Assembly (NCBI GenBank): GCA_015709675.1
Contig: CP054182.1
Location: forward strand, 1,467,448-1,531,447
Source of the DNA: Ignavibacteriales bacterium
GTDB taxonomy: Bacteria; Bacteroidota; Ignavibacteria; Ignavibacteriales; Ignavibacteriaceae
Length of the DNA stretch: 64,000 bases
Direction of reading: 5' to 3'
In this document: piece by piece, positions 46,413-55,586 of the stretch
How the letters are laid out: each line of letters begins with the position of its first letter
Position numbering within the stretch: position 1 is the stretch's first letter
The notes under the pieces: model-generated
The model's input: only the letters and a program-made list of their open reading frames with translations
The model's database searches: none
What the model was told of the DNA's origin: nothing
Translations under genes and position numbers: made by a program

Positions 46413-47334
46413 TGGTATAAGAATTCCAGTATTTGAAAATATAATGACCGGTTATCAGGGAAAAGACCATAAAGCCAAGTCCGGCGATCACATCAATAAC
46501 ATAGTGATACCTCAGATAAACCGTTGAAAAGATGAGCAGGGTTCCGCAGACCAGCAGGAAATTTCTGCTTTTGGCGCGGTACACTACTGATAGATACATG
46601 ACGATTGCTGTCATCATAGTATGCCCTGATGGAAACACATCCCGCTGAACCACTTCAGCCGGATTCAGTGTGCCGGCAGGGACTGATTCGCCGGTGTTGA
46701 TGATTTCCCGTAAAAAGTTCGTAAGAAACAGCCCCGGCAGTTCGCTGTTGGTTGTCTCAAACACATGAAGCGTAAACCGTGGTCCTATTGCCGGGACGAG
46801 AAAATATCCAATATACGAAATAAAGAATCCGTACACGGTAGCAAAGATTACATACTGCCCTTCGGTATATCTCTCGCGCCGGATCAGTTCCGCTGCAAGA
46901 ATCATCGGCAGGAAGTAAAATGTTGCATACACAATCTGCAGAAACTCAGTCAGCAGGGGAGTTGCAATTGCATAAAGAGCATGGGTCGGGTCGGTGCCAA
47001 ACATCCAGCGGTCGATCTGAATCAGGATATCATCATAGTCAATGCCTCTAATCGGCTTGATCATCAGATAGAGTTCCTTAAAGGTCAGCAGGATCATCGG
47101 CGCGGGATACCAGTACCGGATATGTCTGATTATCAGGGAGTTATTTGCCGAATGTATATGCGCAAGCCATATAACAGCAGCGATCACGGCAAAGTTAACA
47201 AGGATGAGGATCAGCCACTCATCTACTCTGCTGTGATAAATAAGGTTTAATGCTGAAAGAAAAAGATAAAACCAGACGACTGATATATCCGTCGGGGTAA
47301 GCGGCCTGAATAATTCTTTAATCTTTTCGCTCAT
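46375..47334 (-). CDS. PAP2-family membrane phosphatase
   Basis: This 319-residue integral membrane protein has about six transmembrane helices. The PAP2-type site is seen in FPSGHTMMTAIVMYL and YLRYHYVIDVIAGL (about residues 237-282), which contain the catalytic His residues and a terminal Asp; the first K-x6-RP motif is not obvious, as in the PAP2-like inositolphosphotransferase subgroup. It could dephosphorylate lipid or prenyl phosphates such as undecaprenyl pyrophosphate. It sits 2 nt after the rsmA stop and overlaps menG by 38 nt. Confidence 0.82.
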   Translation of the reverse strand: MSEKIKELFRPLTPTDISVVWFYLFLSALNLIYHSRVDEWLILILVNFAVIAAVIWLAHIHSANNSLIIRHIRYWYPAPMILLTFKELYLMIKPIRGIDYDDILIQIDRWMFGTDPTHALYAIATPLLTEFLQIVYATFYFLPMILAAELIRRERYTEGQYVIFATVYGFFISYIGYFLVPAIGPRFTLHVFETTNSELPGLFLTNFLREIINTGESVPAGTLNPAEVVQRDVFPSGHTMMTAIVMYLSVVYRAKSRNFLLVCGTLLIFSTVYLRYHYVIDVIAGLGFMVFSLITGHYIFKYWNSYTNADYTRSFGQKN

Positions 47335-47336
47335 AG

Positions 47337-48134
47337 TTATAATTGTTTTTTCATTCTGAAAAAATGATAGAGATTTAAAAAGTCCTGTATGGTTAATTGT
47401 TCCGGCCTGTCAGACATTTTTACCGGTGCATCTGAAAAATCACTGAGTTCAAATTCTGTTCCTTTGAAAGAATTATGAAGCTGTTTTCTTCTTTTTGAAA
47501 ACGCTGCTTTTACCATCCGGCGGTAGAAATCAAAATCTATATCACTGTTCCTTCCGTCAAAGGTAAGCTGAATAATGGCAGAGGTTACTTCCGGTTTCGG
47601 ATAAAAGCAATCACGCGAAACTTCAAAGCAGAACGCTGCATCGCAGAACGTCTGTGTTATAATCCCGAAAATACCGGAGTTCCGGGTGCCGGGCTTTGCG
47701 GTGATTCTCTGCGCCACCTCAAGCTGCACCATGAGAGTTGCCTGCAGAATAATATCCTTCTCCTCAAGCAGCCTGAAGACGATAGGAGAAGTAATGTTGT
47801 AGGGAATATTTCCCGCAACTCTCAGCTTTTGACTTCCTGACTGCTCAAAGAGTTCTCTCAGATTAATTTTCACGAAATCACCCTCAATCAGATGCAAATC
47901 AGGGTAGGCAGTTCTGAGTTCCTCGATAACTCTCCGGTCAAGTTCAACGGCAATATACTTCTTTACTGAACCATAGAGGGCAGAGGTTAGTGCCCCTGTT
48001 CCCGGACCAATTTCAAGCAACAGGTCATCCGGCGCGGGACTGATGGTCTCGGCAATTCTTTTGAGCACACCGGTATCGCGGAGGTAATTTTGCCCCAGTT
48101 TTTTTAGTGGGACAACTTTTATATTTTTAGCTAT
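47337..48134 (-). CDS. rsmA: 16S rRNA dimethyladenosine transferase RsmA, apparent AUA start
   Basis: The enzyme dimethylates A1518 and A1519 in 16S rRNA. LLLEIGPGTGALTSAL is the SAM motif and NIPYNITSPIVFRLL is the catalytic NxPY. The conserved N-terminal helix, KKLGQNYLRDTGVLKRIAE, lies upstream of the GTG at 48068, the nearest usual start in the open frame. Upstream of that helix the frame is still open but has no ATG, GTG or TTG; an AAGGAG sits 7 nt before an ATA at 48134-48132. I therefore place the start there (265 residues, the normal length). Alternatives are a sequencing error in an ATG, or a shortened protein. Confidence 0.88.
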   Translation of the reverse strand: MAKNIKVVPLKKLGQNYLRDTGVLKRIAETISPAPDDLLLEIGPGTGALTSALYGSVKKYIAVELDRRVIEELRTAYPDLHLIEGDFVKINLRELFEQSGSQKLRVAGNIPYNITSPIVFRLLEEKDIILQATLMVQLEVAQRITAKPGTRNSGIFGIITQTFCDAAFCFEVSRDCFYPKPEVTSAIIQLTFDGRNSDIDFDFYRRMVKAAFSKRRKQLHNSFKGTEFELSDFSDAPVKMSDRPEQLTIQDFLNLYHFFRMKKQL

Positions 48135-48172
48135 TATATTTCTCCTTTTAGAAACCTGATACCGGAGGTACC

Positions 48173-49147
48173 GTGAGCGACTATATTGTTACAATTGATA
48201 TGGGAGGCACCAAAATTCTTGGTGCTTTAGTAAACTCCAAAGAAGGAATCGCCGCCACAACCAAAAAAAGCACAAAAGTTACCAAGGGCAAACCGGGTTA
48301 TCCTCTCGCTCTTCATGAGACCGTGCAGAAGCTGATAGCTGAAAACGGCATAAAGGAATCTCAGATCAAGGCGATATGCCTTGGGGTTCCTGGCTTTGTT
48401 GATCCTCCGTCAGGAGTTATCGGAATGGCGCCGAATCTCGGACTAAAGAATTACCATATCAAAAAAGAACTACAAAAATACACAAAACTTCCCGTAATCA
48501 TCGAAAATGACGTCAATCTGGCGGCTCTGGGGGTGCTCCATTTTGACAAAGCAAAAGGGAAGAAAAATGTGCTGGTGGTTTATGTGGGTACAGGAATAGG
48601 CGGCGGACTGATCTTTAACGGCTCGGTTTATCGCGGAGCCCATAATTTTGCCGGGGAGATTGGTCATATTACGTATGATGTCACAGGACCGGTCTGCGGC
48701 TGCGGCAAAAAGGGATGTTTTGAAGCATTCGCGAGCCGCACTGCCATGGTACGCGATATTGTAAACGATATCAAAAAGAACAAAAAACGAAGCCTGCTCA
48801 GCAAACAGGTAAAAGACGGAATTCAGATCAAAAGCAAAATCCTCTCTCAGGCGCTTGAGGCAGAGGATAAAGTGGCGGTGAAACATGTTTCCAATGCATG
48901 CTATATTATAGGCAAAGTTCTTGCCGATCTGAACAATCTTCTGAATCTTGAAATGATCGTTCTTGGCGGCGGAGCCATAGAAGCAGGACACAAATTTATG
49001 ATGCCTCTGATCCGTGAATCGTTTAAGCAATACTCGCTGCCATTTCTCGGGAGCCATGTTAAAGTGGTAAACTCTGCGCTGGGTGATGACGCGGCATTGC
49101 TTGGAGGCATTCCGCTTGCTCATGAGTTTCTGGGGATAAAGGTTTAA
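48173..49147 (+). CDS. ROK-family sugar kinase (glucokinase-like)
   Basis: This 324-residue kinase has the ATP-binding DMGGTK (residues 9-14), the phosphate-2 motif with YVGTGIGGGLIF, and the zinc-binding CGCGKKGCFEAFAS (CxCGxxGCxE type). It phosphorylates glucose or a related sugar with ATP in the cytoplasm. GGAGG precedes the GTG start. It is divergent from rsmA by 38 nt. The ROK repressor HTH domain is absent, so it is an enzyme rather than a regulator. Confidence 0.93.
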   Translation: MSDYIVTIDMGGTKILGALVNSKEGIAATTKKSTKVTKGKPGYPLALHETVQKLIAENGIKESQIKAICLGVPGFVDPPSGVIGMAPNLGLKNYHIKKELQKYTKLPVIIENDVNLAALGVLHFDKAKGKKNVLVVYVGTGIGGGLIFNGSVYRGAHNFAGEIGHITYDVTGPVCGCGKKGCFEAFASRTAMVRDIVNDIKKNKKRSLLSKQVKDGIQIKSKILSQALEAEDKVAVKHVSNACYIIGKVLADLNNLLNLEMIVLGGGAIEAGHKFMMPLIRESFKQYSLPFLGSHVKVVNSALGDDAALLGGIPLAHEFLGIKV

Positions 49148-49562
49148 CCGTTGCCGGCCGGCTCCTGATTAAGGGCGCAAGGGGTGCAGAAATCAAGGCA
49201 GTATTGCCGCAGGTTTGTTTTTCTTTGACATTAGGCGGAAAATAGCGTAAGTTTCCTCCGTAATCCGTTCAAAACATTTTTTGTAAGGGTTCAGCAGGTG
49301 TCAGCAGAGAATTTGCGGGGAAGAACATGAGTGTTCTCCTCCGGTTGATGGCAGTAATCCTGCCCAATGTGCATGTTCTGATAATATGCCTCACCAGAGA
49401 GGGGGATGAATGTCTGTGCCTCCCTGATACTCATATATACTGCTCTTTTTGTCTCTTTAGCCCCTCTCCTTTACTGTTCCTGATATCTTTTCATTTTCTT
49501 CTCTCCCCGAAATTGCTGTCAGATCACATCACATTGCCCACCATTTTAAAGGAACCAGCGTC
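49148..49562. other. Intergenic region without convincing gene
   Basis: 415 nt with a 79-codon open frame (49327-49566) that has no ribosome-binding site and no recognisable protein features; I treat it as chance. A 10-nt palindrome (GCCGGCCGGC, about 49154-49163) is the only repeat I notice. It should hold the promoter of the T9SS cargo gene. Confidence 0.4.
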
Positions 49563-51206
49563 ATGAACAAACTGCTGTTTTTTTGTATCCTTATTGTTTT
49601 ACTCCCCGCGTATATACACAGCCAGACCGAACCGGTTGATACCGACAGTGACGGCAAAAAAGAAGTATCCACATTAAGCCACCTTCTCTGGATAAGCACT
49701 AATTCAAGCGGGTGGAGTTATTCCTATGAACAGACGGCGAATATAGATGCATCTGTAACATCAGGCTGGAATGGGGGAGAAGGATTTTTACCGATTGGAA
49801 ACAGTTATCCATATTTCACCGGCATATATGACGGTCAGGGATTCACTATATCGAATCTTACCATTAACAGAAGCAGCAGCTATAACATAGGAATGTTCGG
49901 GATAGTCAGCGGAGGTACTATCAAAAATCTTGGATTGGAAAGTATTTACTCTTATGGAAAGGGAACAACCGGAGCGCTCGTTGGATATGGCAGTGATATG
50001 ACGGTGCAGAATTGTTTCTCAACAGGTCTGGTCAGATGTGAATATGATAAGGCCGGAGGTTTGATCGGGGAAAACTACTATGGAAGTTGTTCGGTCACAA
50101 ATTCATACAGCAGTGCAACCGTTCAGGGTGCGTATGCCGGAAGTAACAGTTCATATGCCGGAGGGTTTATAGGGAACAATAATAGCGGCAGCATCAGTCA
50201 GTGTTATTCCACAGGACCCGTTTCCGGCAAAGTATATACAGGCGGATTTGCAGGAGCCAACCTTGCTGGATCTATAACAAATTGTTATAGCCGCGGCAGT
50301 GTGAATGGTCTTGATGCATCCGGATTCGTTGATGCAAACAGGACGACGCTTTCCAATTGCTATAGCACCGGGGCTGTTTCCGGCACAACACCTGCCGGTT
50401 TTGTGAGAGACAATACAAGCACGGTATCCAATTGTTTTTGGGACAAAACCACATCAGGACAGACTTCCAGTGCTGCCGGAACCGGACTGCTGACCGCAGA
50501 TATGAAAACGCAGTCAACATTTTTGAATGCGGACTGGAGCCCGGAAATCTGGAACATGGATTCAAGAAACGACGGTTACCCCTATCTTGACTGGGAGAAT
50601 CCGGGCGGATCACCGCTCCCTGTTGAGCTGGTTTCTTTTTCAGCCCGGGCAAACGGAGATGATATCATACTTTCCTGGATGACCGCAACAGAGGTTGATA
50701 ATTATGGCTTTGAGATAGAAAGAATCTTTTCAGAATCCGGTGAGTTTGATAATCCGACAGAAATCTGGGAATCCGCCGGATTTGTCGGCGGAAACGGGAA
50801 CTGCAATTCACCACGCAGTTATTCATTTGCAGATAAAAATATGAAAACCGGATTCTATCAGTACCGTCTGAAGCAAATTGACACTGACGGCAGTTATGAA
50901 TATTCCTCTGCAGTTTTGGTCAGGTTTAATAATATACCGGTGAGGTATTCACTTGATCAGAATTATCCCAATCCCTTTAACCCCGAAACAGTCATAGGAT
51001 TTGCGCTGCCTGAACGATCGTTCATTTCGCTGGAGATATTCTCTGTGAGCGGAGAAAAAATTGCAGTAATTGCTTCAGGTGAATATGACGCAGGAAGACA
51101 TAAGATAAAAGCAGATGCATCAGGCCTGCCAAGCGGAATATATATGTATGTTCTCAGATACGGGGGGAATACATTGCTTAGCCGTAAAATGGCGGTAGTA
51201 AGATAG
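49563..51206 (+). CDS. GLUG-repeat T9SS-secreted surface protein
   Basis: This 547-residue protein has a signal peptide (ending VLLPAYIHSQ), then a series of GLUG-type repeats (about residues 75-300) with motifs like GGFIGNNNSGSISQCYSTG and TGALVGYGSDMTVQNCFSTG that recur every 30-40 residues. A spacer (LPVELVSFSARANGDDIILS, typical of FCB surface proteins) and a T9SS C-terminal domain follow (NYPNPFNPETVIGFALP to LLSRKMAVVR). It should be exported across the outer membrane. Function is probably adhesive. A strong terminator follows. Confidence 0.88.
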   Translation: MNKLLFFCILIVLLPAYIHSQTEPVDTDSDGKKEVSTLSHLLWISTNSSGWSYSYEQTANIDASVTSGWNGGEGFLPIGNSYPYFTGIYDGQGFTISNLTINRSSSYNIGMFGIVSGGTIKNLGLESIYSYGKGTTGALVGYGSDMTVQNCFSTGLVRCEYDKAGGLIGENYYGSCSVTNSYSSATVQGAYAGSNSSYAGGFIGNNNSGSISQCYSTGPVSGKVYTGGFAGANLAGSITNCYSRGSVNGLDASGFVDANRTTLSNCYSTGAVSGTTPAGFVRDNTSTVSNCFWDKTTSGQTSSAAGTGLLTADMKTQSTFLNADWSPEIWNMDSRNDGYPYLDWENPGGSPLPVELVSFSARANGDDIILSWMTATEVDNYGFEIERIFSESGEFDNPTEIWESAGFVGGNGNCNSPRSYSFADKNMKTGFYQYRLKQIDTDGSYEYSSAVLVRFNNIPVRYSLDQNYPNPFNPETVIGFALPERSFISLEIFSVSGEKIAVIASGEYDAGRHKIKADASGLPSGIYMYVLRYGGNTLLSRKMAVVR

Positions 51207-51225
51207 AAATTCGAATTATCATCTG

Positions 51226-51258
51226 AAAGCCGGGCTGCTCTGGCCCGGCTTTTTTTAT
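51226..51258. terminator. Bidirectional terminator after GLUG protein
   Basis: A 10-bp stem (AAAGCCGGGC at 51226-51235, GCCCGGCTTT at 51243-51252) with a 7-nt loop and a T run. It lies between convergent genes and can serve both. Confidence 0.92.
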
Positions 51259-51261
51259 GTA

Positions 51262-53235
51262 TTAGCCTGCAGCAAGAGAGGAGCCGCGCTCCTCAAACTC
51301 CCTGTCAATTTCGTCCAGTTTAATGCTGACGGTTTCCCAGTCACCATATACTTTTGCCAGTTTCTCTTTTATTTCTTTATACTCAGCATTAGCGGCTTTC
51401 AGTTCATCCGGTCTCTGATAAAGTGTGGGGTCAGCAAGCCGGTCTTCAATTGATTTCTGTTTTCCTTCAAGCAGAGCGATTTCAGATTCGGATTTCTCAA
51501 GTTTCTTTCTCAGGTCTTTGGTCCGGTTATACTTTTCCTGCCGGAGTTCTGCTTCAAGGCGCTTGATGTCTTTGCGGGTTGTGTCCGCTGCTGATTTTTT
51601 TGCCTGTGCGGCAGTCTGCTGCACTGCTGCAGATTCCTGATTGCGTTTCAACAGATAATAATCAATTCCATCCTCATACTGGCGGAAGAGTCCCCGTTCA
51701 ATGCGCACTACTTTATTGACAATAGGACGAAGAAAATCCACATCATGAGAAACCAGAACCAGCGAGCCTTCAAAATCAGAAAGTGCTTTCTGCAAAATCT
51801 TCTTTGAGGATATATCAAGATGGTTAGTCGGCTCATCAAGAATAATAAAATTAAACTTCGCTGAGAGTATTTTCGCCAGGCAGACTCTGCTTTTTTCTCC
51901 TCCTGAAAGCACTCCCACTTTTTTAAACACATCATCACCCGTAAACAGAAATGAGCCAAGCAGACCGCGAAGATAGGGAACAGTTGTATTCTCTGAAACC
52001 TGCGCAATGGTTTCAAGGATATCAATATCGGGATCGAGACTTGCTGTAACATCCTGAGCGTAGTACGCGGTCATTACGTTGTGTCCGGTTATTACCTGCC
52101 CGTGTGATATATCAGTTACTCCGGCCAGAATTTTAGCCAACGTGGTTTTACCTGCGCCGTTTGGCCCGACAAAAGCAATTTTATCCCCTTTCATGATCTC
52201 GAAATCAAGATCCCTGAATATCTGTTTTTCTCCGTAGTATTTATGCACCTTGCTGAGCGTCATAACAGTCCTTCCTGATGGCGGAGCCGGAGGAAAGCGG
52301 AGATTAATTTCTGATGTATATTCGGGAAGTTCGATCAGCTCAACTTTTTCGAGCTGTTTAACGCGGCTCTGCACCTGGCGTGCTTTGGATGCCTTGTATC
52401 TGAACCGTTCAATAAAGCGTTCAGTCTCTTTTATCTTTTTCTGCTGGGTTTCGTAGAGCGCTTCGGTCTGGCGGTCGCGCTCTTCCTTAAATTTCAGATA
52501 GTCATCATATTTGCCGTTAAATATGTTGAACTTGCCAAGATATATCTCAAGAGTTTTATCGGTTACATTATCAATAAAGGTTTTATCGTGTGAAACAATA
52601 AGGAGTGAACCCTTGTAGCCCTGTAAAAACGAGGTCAGCCACTCAAGCGAATCAATATCAAGATGGTTGGTAGGCTCATCAAGCATGATCAGATCGCTTT
52701 CGGCTATGAGAATCTTTGCAAGCGCCAGACGCATCTGCCAGCCGCCTGAAAACTCATCCGTCATGCGGACCAGGTCTTCTTCCTCAAATCCAAGTCCCCG
52801 GAGGACTTTACTTACCCGTGCTTCAAGGGAGTAGGAGTCATATTCCTGCAGTTTCTGGTGAACATCACCGAGAGCATAAATCAGTTCATCACGCTGAGCT
52901 TCATCAGTAACGGTTTCAAGCAGGCGGGTAATTTCCGTTTCCTTTTCCCTCTGCGCAAGAATGCCGGGGAATGCTGATGATGCTTCTTCAAGAACGGTCT
53001 TGCCGCTGTGTGTTACATTTTCCTGAGGAAGATAGCCGATGCTCAGCCTGCGCTGCTTGTATATATTTCCCTTTTCCGGCTGAAGACTTCCGTTCAGCAT
53101 CCTCAGCAGAGAGGTTTTGCCGGTGCCGTTCGCGCCGACCAGAGAGAGTTTATCTCCGGAATTGATTTTAAGATTTACATCGCGAAAAAGATACCTGCCT
53201 CCAAACTGCAGGGAAACATCAATCAGATCAACCAT
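51262..53235 (-). CDS. ABC-F family ATPase
   Basis: This 657-residue protein has two ABC domains: Walker A GANGTGKTSLL and GPNGAGKTTLA, signatures FSGGWQMRLALAKIL and LSGGEKSRVCLAKIL, and both Walker B stretches LDEPTNHLDI. A P-site tRNA-interaction linker lies between (about 240-310) and a C-terminal coiled coil (about 560-640). ABC-F proteins act on ribosomes rather than membranes. Features are closest to the Uup/YdiF group, which rescue or tune translation; antibiotic-resistance roles are possible. Its ATG follows the stop of the upstream propeller gene without a gap. Confidence 0.92.
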   Translation of the reverse strand: MVDLIDVSLQFGGRYLFRDVNLKINSGDKLSLVGANGTGKTSLLRMLNGSLQPEKGNIYKQRRLSIGYLPQENVTHSGKTVLEEASSAFPGILAQREKETEITRLLETVTDEAQRDELIYALGDVHQKLQEYDSYSLEARVSKVLRGLGFEEEDLVRMTDEFSGGWQMRLALAKILIAESDLIMLDEPTNHLDIDSLEWLTSFLQGYKGSLLIVSHDKTFIDNVTDKTLEIYLGKFNIFNGKYDDYLKFKEERDRQTEALYETQQKKIKETERFIERFRYKASKARQVQSRVKQLEKVELIELPEYTSEINLRFPPAPPSGRTVMTLSKVHKYYGEKQIFRDLDFEIMKGDKIAFVGPNGAGKTTLAKILAGVTDISHGQVITGHNVMTAYYAQDVTASLDPDIDILETIAQVSENTTVPYLRGLLGSFLFTGDDVFKKVGVLSGGEKSRVCLAKILSAKFNFIILDEPTNHLDISSKKILQKALSDFEGSLVLVSHDVDFLRPIVNKVVRIERGLFRQYEDGIDYYLLKRNQESAAVQQTAAQAKKSAADTTRKDIKRLEAELRQEKYNRTKDLRKKLEKSESEIALLEGKQKSIEDRLADPTLYQRPDELKAANAEYKEIKEKLAKVYGDWETVSIKLDEIDREFEERGSSLAAG

Positions 53236-55506
53236 TTATTTTCGGACGACTGCTGCTTTTACTGAACCCACCGTGTTGCCCTCCTGATCCGATGCGGTGA
53301 TGATATATACACCGGAGTTTACGAGTGCGCCGCTCTTATCCCTGCCGTCCCACTGGGCTATTCTGCCCCCAGGGGAGGAGAATTCACGGATGACATTGCC
53401 GCTGATATCTATTATTTTAATTTCAGCATCCTGCACCAGTCCGTCAATGGTAAGTGTTTTGCCCGGTGTTCCCAGCAGAAACGGGCTCGGATATACCGTC
53501 AGACCGCTCAGATCACGCTCCGGTTTTGCTGCCAGGGTTGCAACGGAGGTGAGCCCGGCATCAGTGCCTATATATGCGGTTCCGGTCCGTTCATCAAATG
53601 CAATGCTTTGAACAGCATCTGAAAGCAGCGGACTGTTACGGCTGTCAAACGCGGCAATGAGTGTTGATCCGTCAGGGGAGAAAACCAGAACGCCCTGGTT
53701 GTTTGTGCCGATCCATTTTCTGTTGATCGGGTCAACCGCAATGGCGGTAACCGTATACTGTCTCAGAGAGAAGAGTGATGTTACACGTACTGTGGAATTA
53801 GTGTTAAGTACCGTTGATGGATTTGCAATCACAAAGGTTCCGAGATTAGTTCCGAGCCATATTTCACCGCGGCGGTCTATTGCCATTGCGTTAATGGTTT
53901 TACCCTGCAGTTCAGAAGCGGATGAAGCATAGCCGTATTTATCATCGGATTTTACTCCGAACGTTTTGTTCTCGTTAAAGAAAAAGAGCCCGCTTTTCTG
54001 TGCATCCGCGGATATATACCACTTGGTATCGTTCCGGTCAATGACCATGCTCATATACTGTGAAATAGAAGAGTCGGCAGGGTTTGCGTACTGATGCCAG
54101 GTACTGTCAGGAGTAAGAGCAGAAAGAATTTTCCGGTCAGCCGCATCATGGTTTAAAACCCAGAGATTTCCCCGTGAGTCCTGCTTTACAGCGGGAATTA
54201 CGATAAAGTCTACATCGTTTGCGATGCCTCTGATTGGGGTAGTCTGTGCATTAAACAAGGTCCGTGTTCCGTCCGGTTTTATCCTGAGAAAACCTTTGCC
54301 CCAGTTGCCTGCGTAGAGAGTGTTGTCTGAACCGGTGGTGACGGAGAAATAGGAATTACTGCCAATTGAAGGATCGGCGGAAAGATCGAGGATGCTCCAA
54401 CTGAATCCGTCAAACCGGTATAAACCTTTGCCGGTAATATCGCGTCCGGTTGCAGCCCAAAGAGTACCGTTGTTGTCAACCGCAAGATCCAGAAACTGAT
54501 TTGAGCCGGGTCCCGGCGGATATATTCCTGTAACCGTCCGGGTGGCGGTAATAAGTATAACACCTCTGTCGCTGGTGAGCACTATATCACCTGAAACCGA
54601 TAAGGTTAACGAACTGAGTGTGCCAGGGGATGGTGAATAGATTTCAGTACTTGTACTGCCGTTATAGAGCCAGAGGGAGTTTGCCGCTATATAAAAGAGG
54701 GAATCGCCCCTGACTGCAAAATCAGTAACCGGAGTGGTGTTCAGAGAAGGGATAAGGGAGCTCCACGCGGCACCGTTTCTTACGGAGAATCCGCGGGATG
54801 TTGAGACGATAAGCCTGCCCTGATAAGAACCGGCTTTATAAACATTATTGGACTGCAGCCCGTCCGCGGTTGTATATACACTCCAGGAAGATGGCGCGGC
54901 CAGATTGGTGCTGCCGGGCTTTTGTCCGATCAGACCAAAATCTGAACCGGCGTAGATAAGACTATCCCGGTAGGAACTGTATATCCTGCTATTCGCGTTC
55001 AGTGAGGCGAACTTGAAGAAGGTATCAAAAAACACGTAATTCCGGGCATCAATAAGTGAAAGGCCGAATTCCGTGCTTACGAAAACCGTATCACCTCTTA
55101 CGGTAATCGAGTTAATCCGTTTGTTGGGAAAATTAGAATTGGCAATATCGGAAATCCGCTTGGTGGTTTTTGTGGCGGGATTGTATATCTCCAGGATTCC
55201 TGTGAGTGAGCCCATCCAGACTTTTCCATCTGCATCTATTGCCAGGGAATTCAGATTTGAACCGCTCAGTCCGTCTGCCTTATCAAGGGTAAAAAACGAG
55301 GTAGTAACCGTATTGTAATAAAAAAGGCCTCCTGAGGTGGCCGCCCAGATCAGATCACCCGATACCCCCGCACTACGGACCACTTTTTTATCGGAATAGT
55401 TTTTCCAGTTATAAAACTCCTGCCCCGTCAGAGGTGCCGCGGTCAGAATGGTAAATGTAAGACAAATTTTTGCAATGAGCAGTGAGATTCCTGCTTTTTC
55501 TTTCAT
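53236..55506 (-). CDS. Two-component-propeller-like T9SS surface protein
   Basis: This 756-residue exported protein has a signal peptide (about 1-27, AAPLTGQ) and a series of propeller blades with motifs like VWMGSLTGILEIYNP, LWAATGRDITGKG and IWLGTNLGTFVI, similar to the 'reg_prop' repeats of hybrid two-component sensors but without kinase domains. It ends with a FlgD-like T9SS C-terminal domain (YPSPFLLGTPGKTL to VKAAVVRK). It is likely surface-bound or secreted. It directly precedes the ABC-F gene. Confidence 0.85.
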   Translation of the reverse strand: MKEKAGISLLIAKICLTFTILTAAPLTGQEFYNWKNYSDKKVVRSAGVSGDLIWAATSGGLFYYNTVTTSFFTLDKADGLSGSNLNSLAIDADGKVWMGSLTGILEIYNPATKTTKRISDIANSNFPNKRINSITVRGDTVFVSTEFGLSLIDARNYVFFDTFFKFASLNANSRIYSSYRDSLIYAGSDFGLIGQKPGSTNLAAPSSWSVYTTADGLQSNNVYKAGSYQGRLIVSTSRGFSVRNGAAWSSLIPSLNTTPVTDFAVRGDSLFYIAANSLWLYNGSTSTEIYSPSPGTLSSLTLSVSGDIVLTSDRGVILITATRTVTGIYPPGPGSNQFLDLAVDNNGTLWAATGRDITGKGLYRFDGFSWSILDLSADPSIGSNSYFSVTTGSDNTLYAGNWGKGFLRIKPDGTRTLFNAQTTPIRGIANDVDFIVIPAVKQDSRGNLWVLNHDAADRKILSALTPDSTWHQYANPADSSISQYMSMVIDRNDTKWYISADAQKSGLFFFNENKTFGVKSDDKYGYASSASELQGKTINAMAIDRRGEIWLGTNLGTFVIANPSTVLNTNSTVRVTSLFSLRQYTVTAIAVDPINRKWIGTNNQGVLVFSPDGSTLIAAFDSRNSPLLSDAVQSIAFDERTGTAYIGTDAGLTSVATLAAKPERDLSGLTVYPSPFLLGTPGKTLTIDGLVQDAEIKIIDISGNVIREFSSPGGRIAQWDGRDKSGALVNSGVYIITASDQEGNTVGSVKAAVVRK

Positions 55507-55586
55507 GAGCCGGTTTTTTTTATTATTTATCCTGCTAAATTATTAAAGTTATGTGTAATCTCTACCCATTGTAAGGGCAAAATTCA

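Noticed and set aside
49327-49566. 79-codon open frame before the GLUG protein gene
   Set aside because: It has no ribosome-binding site, no domain and no signal; its composition looks like non-coding sequence and it overlaps the next start.
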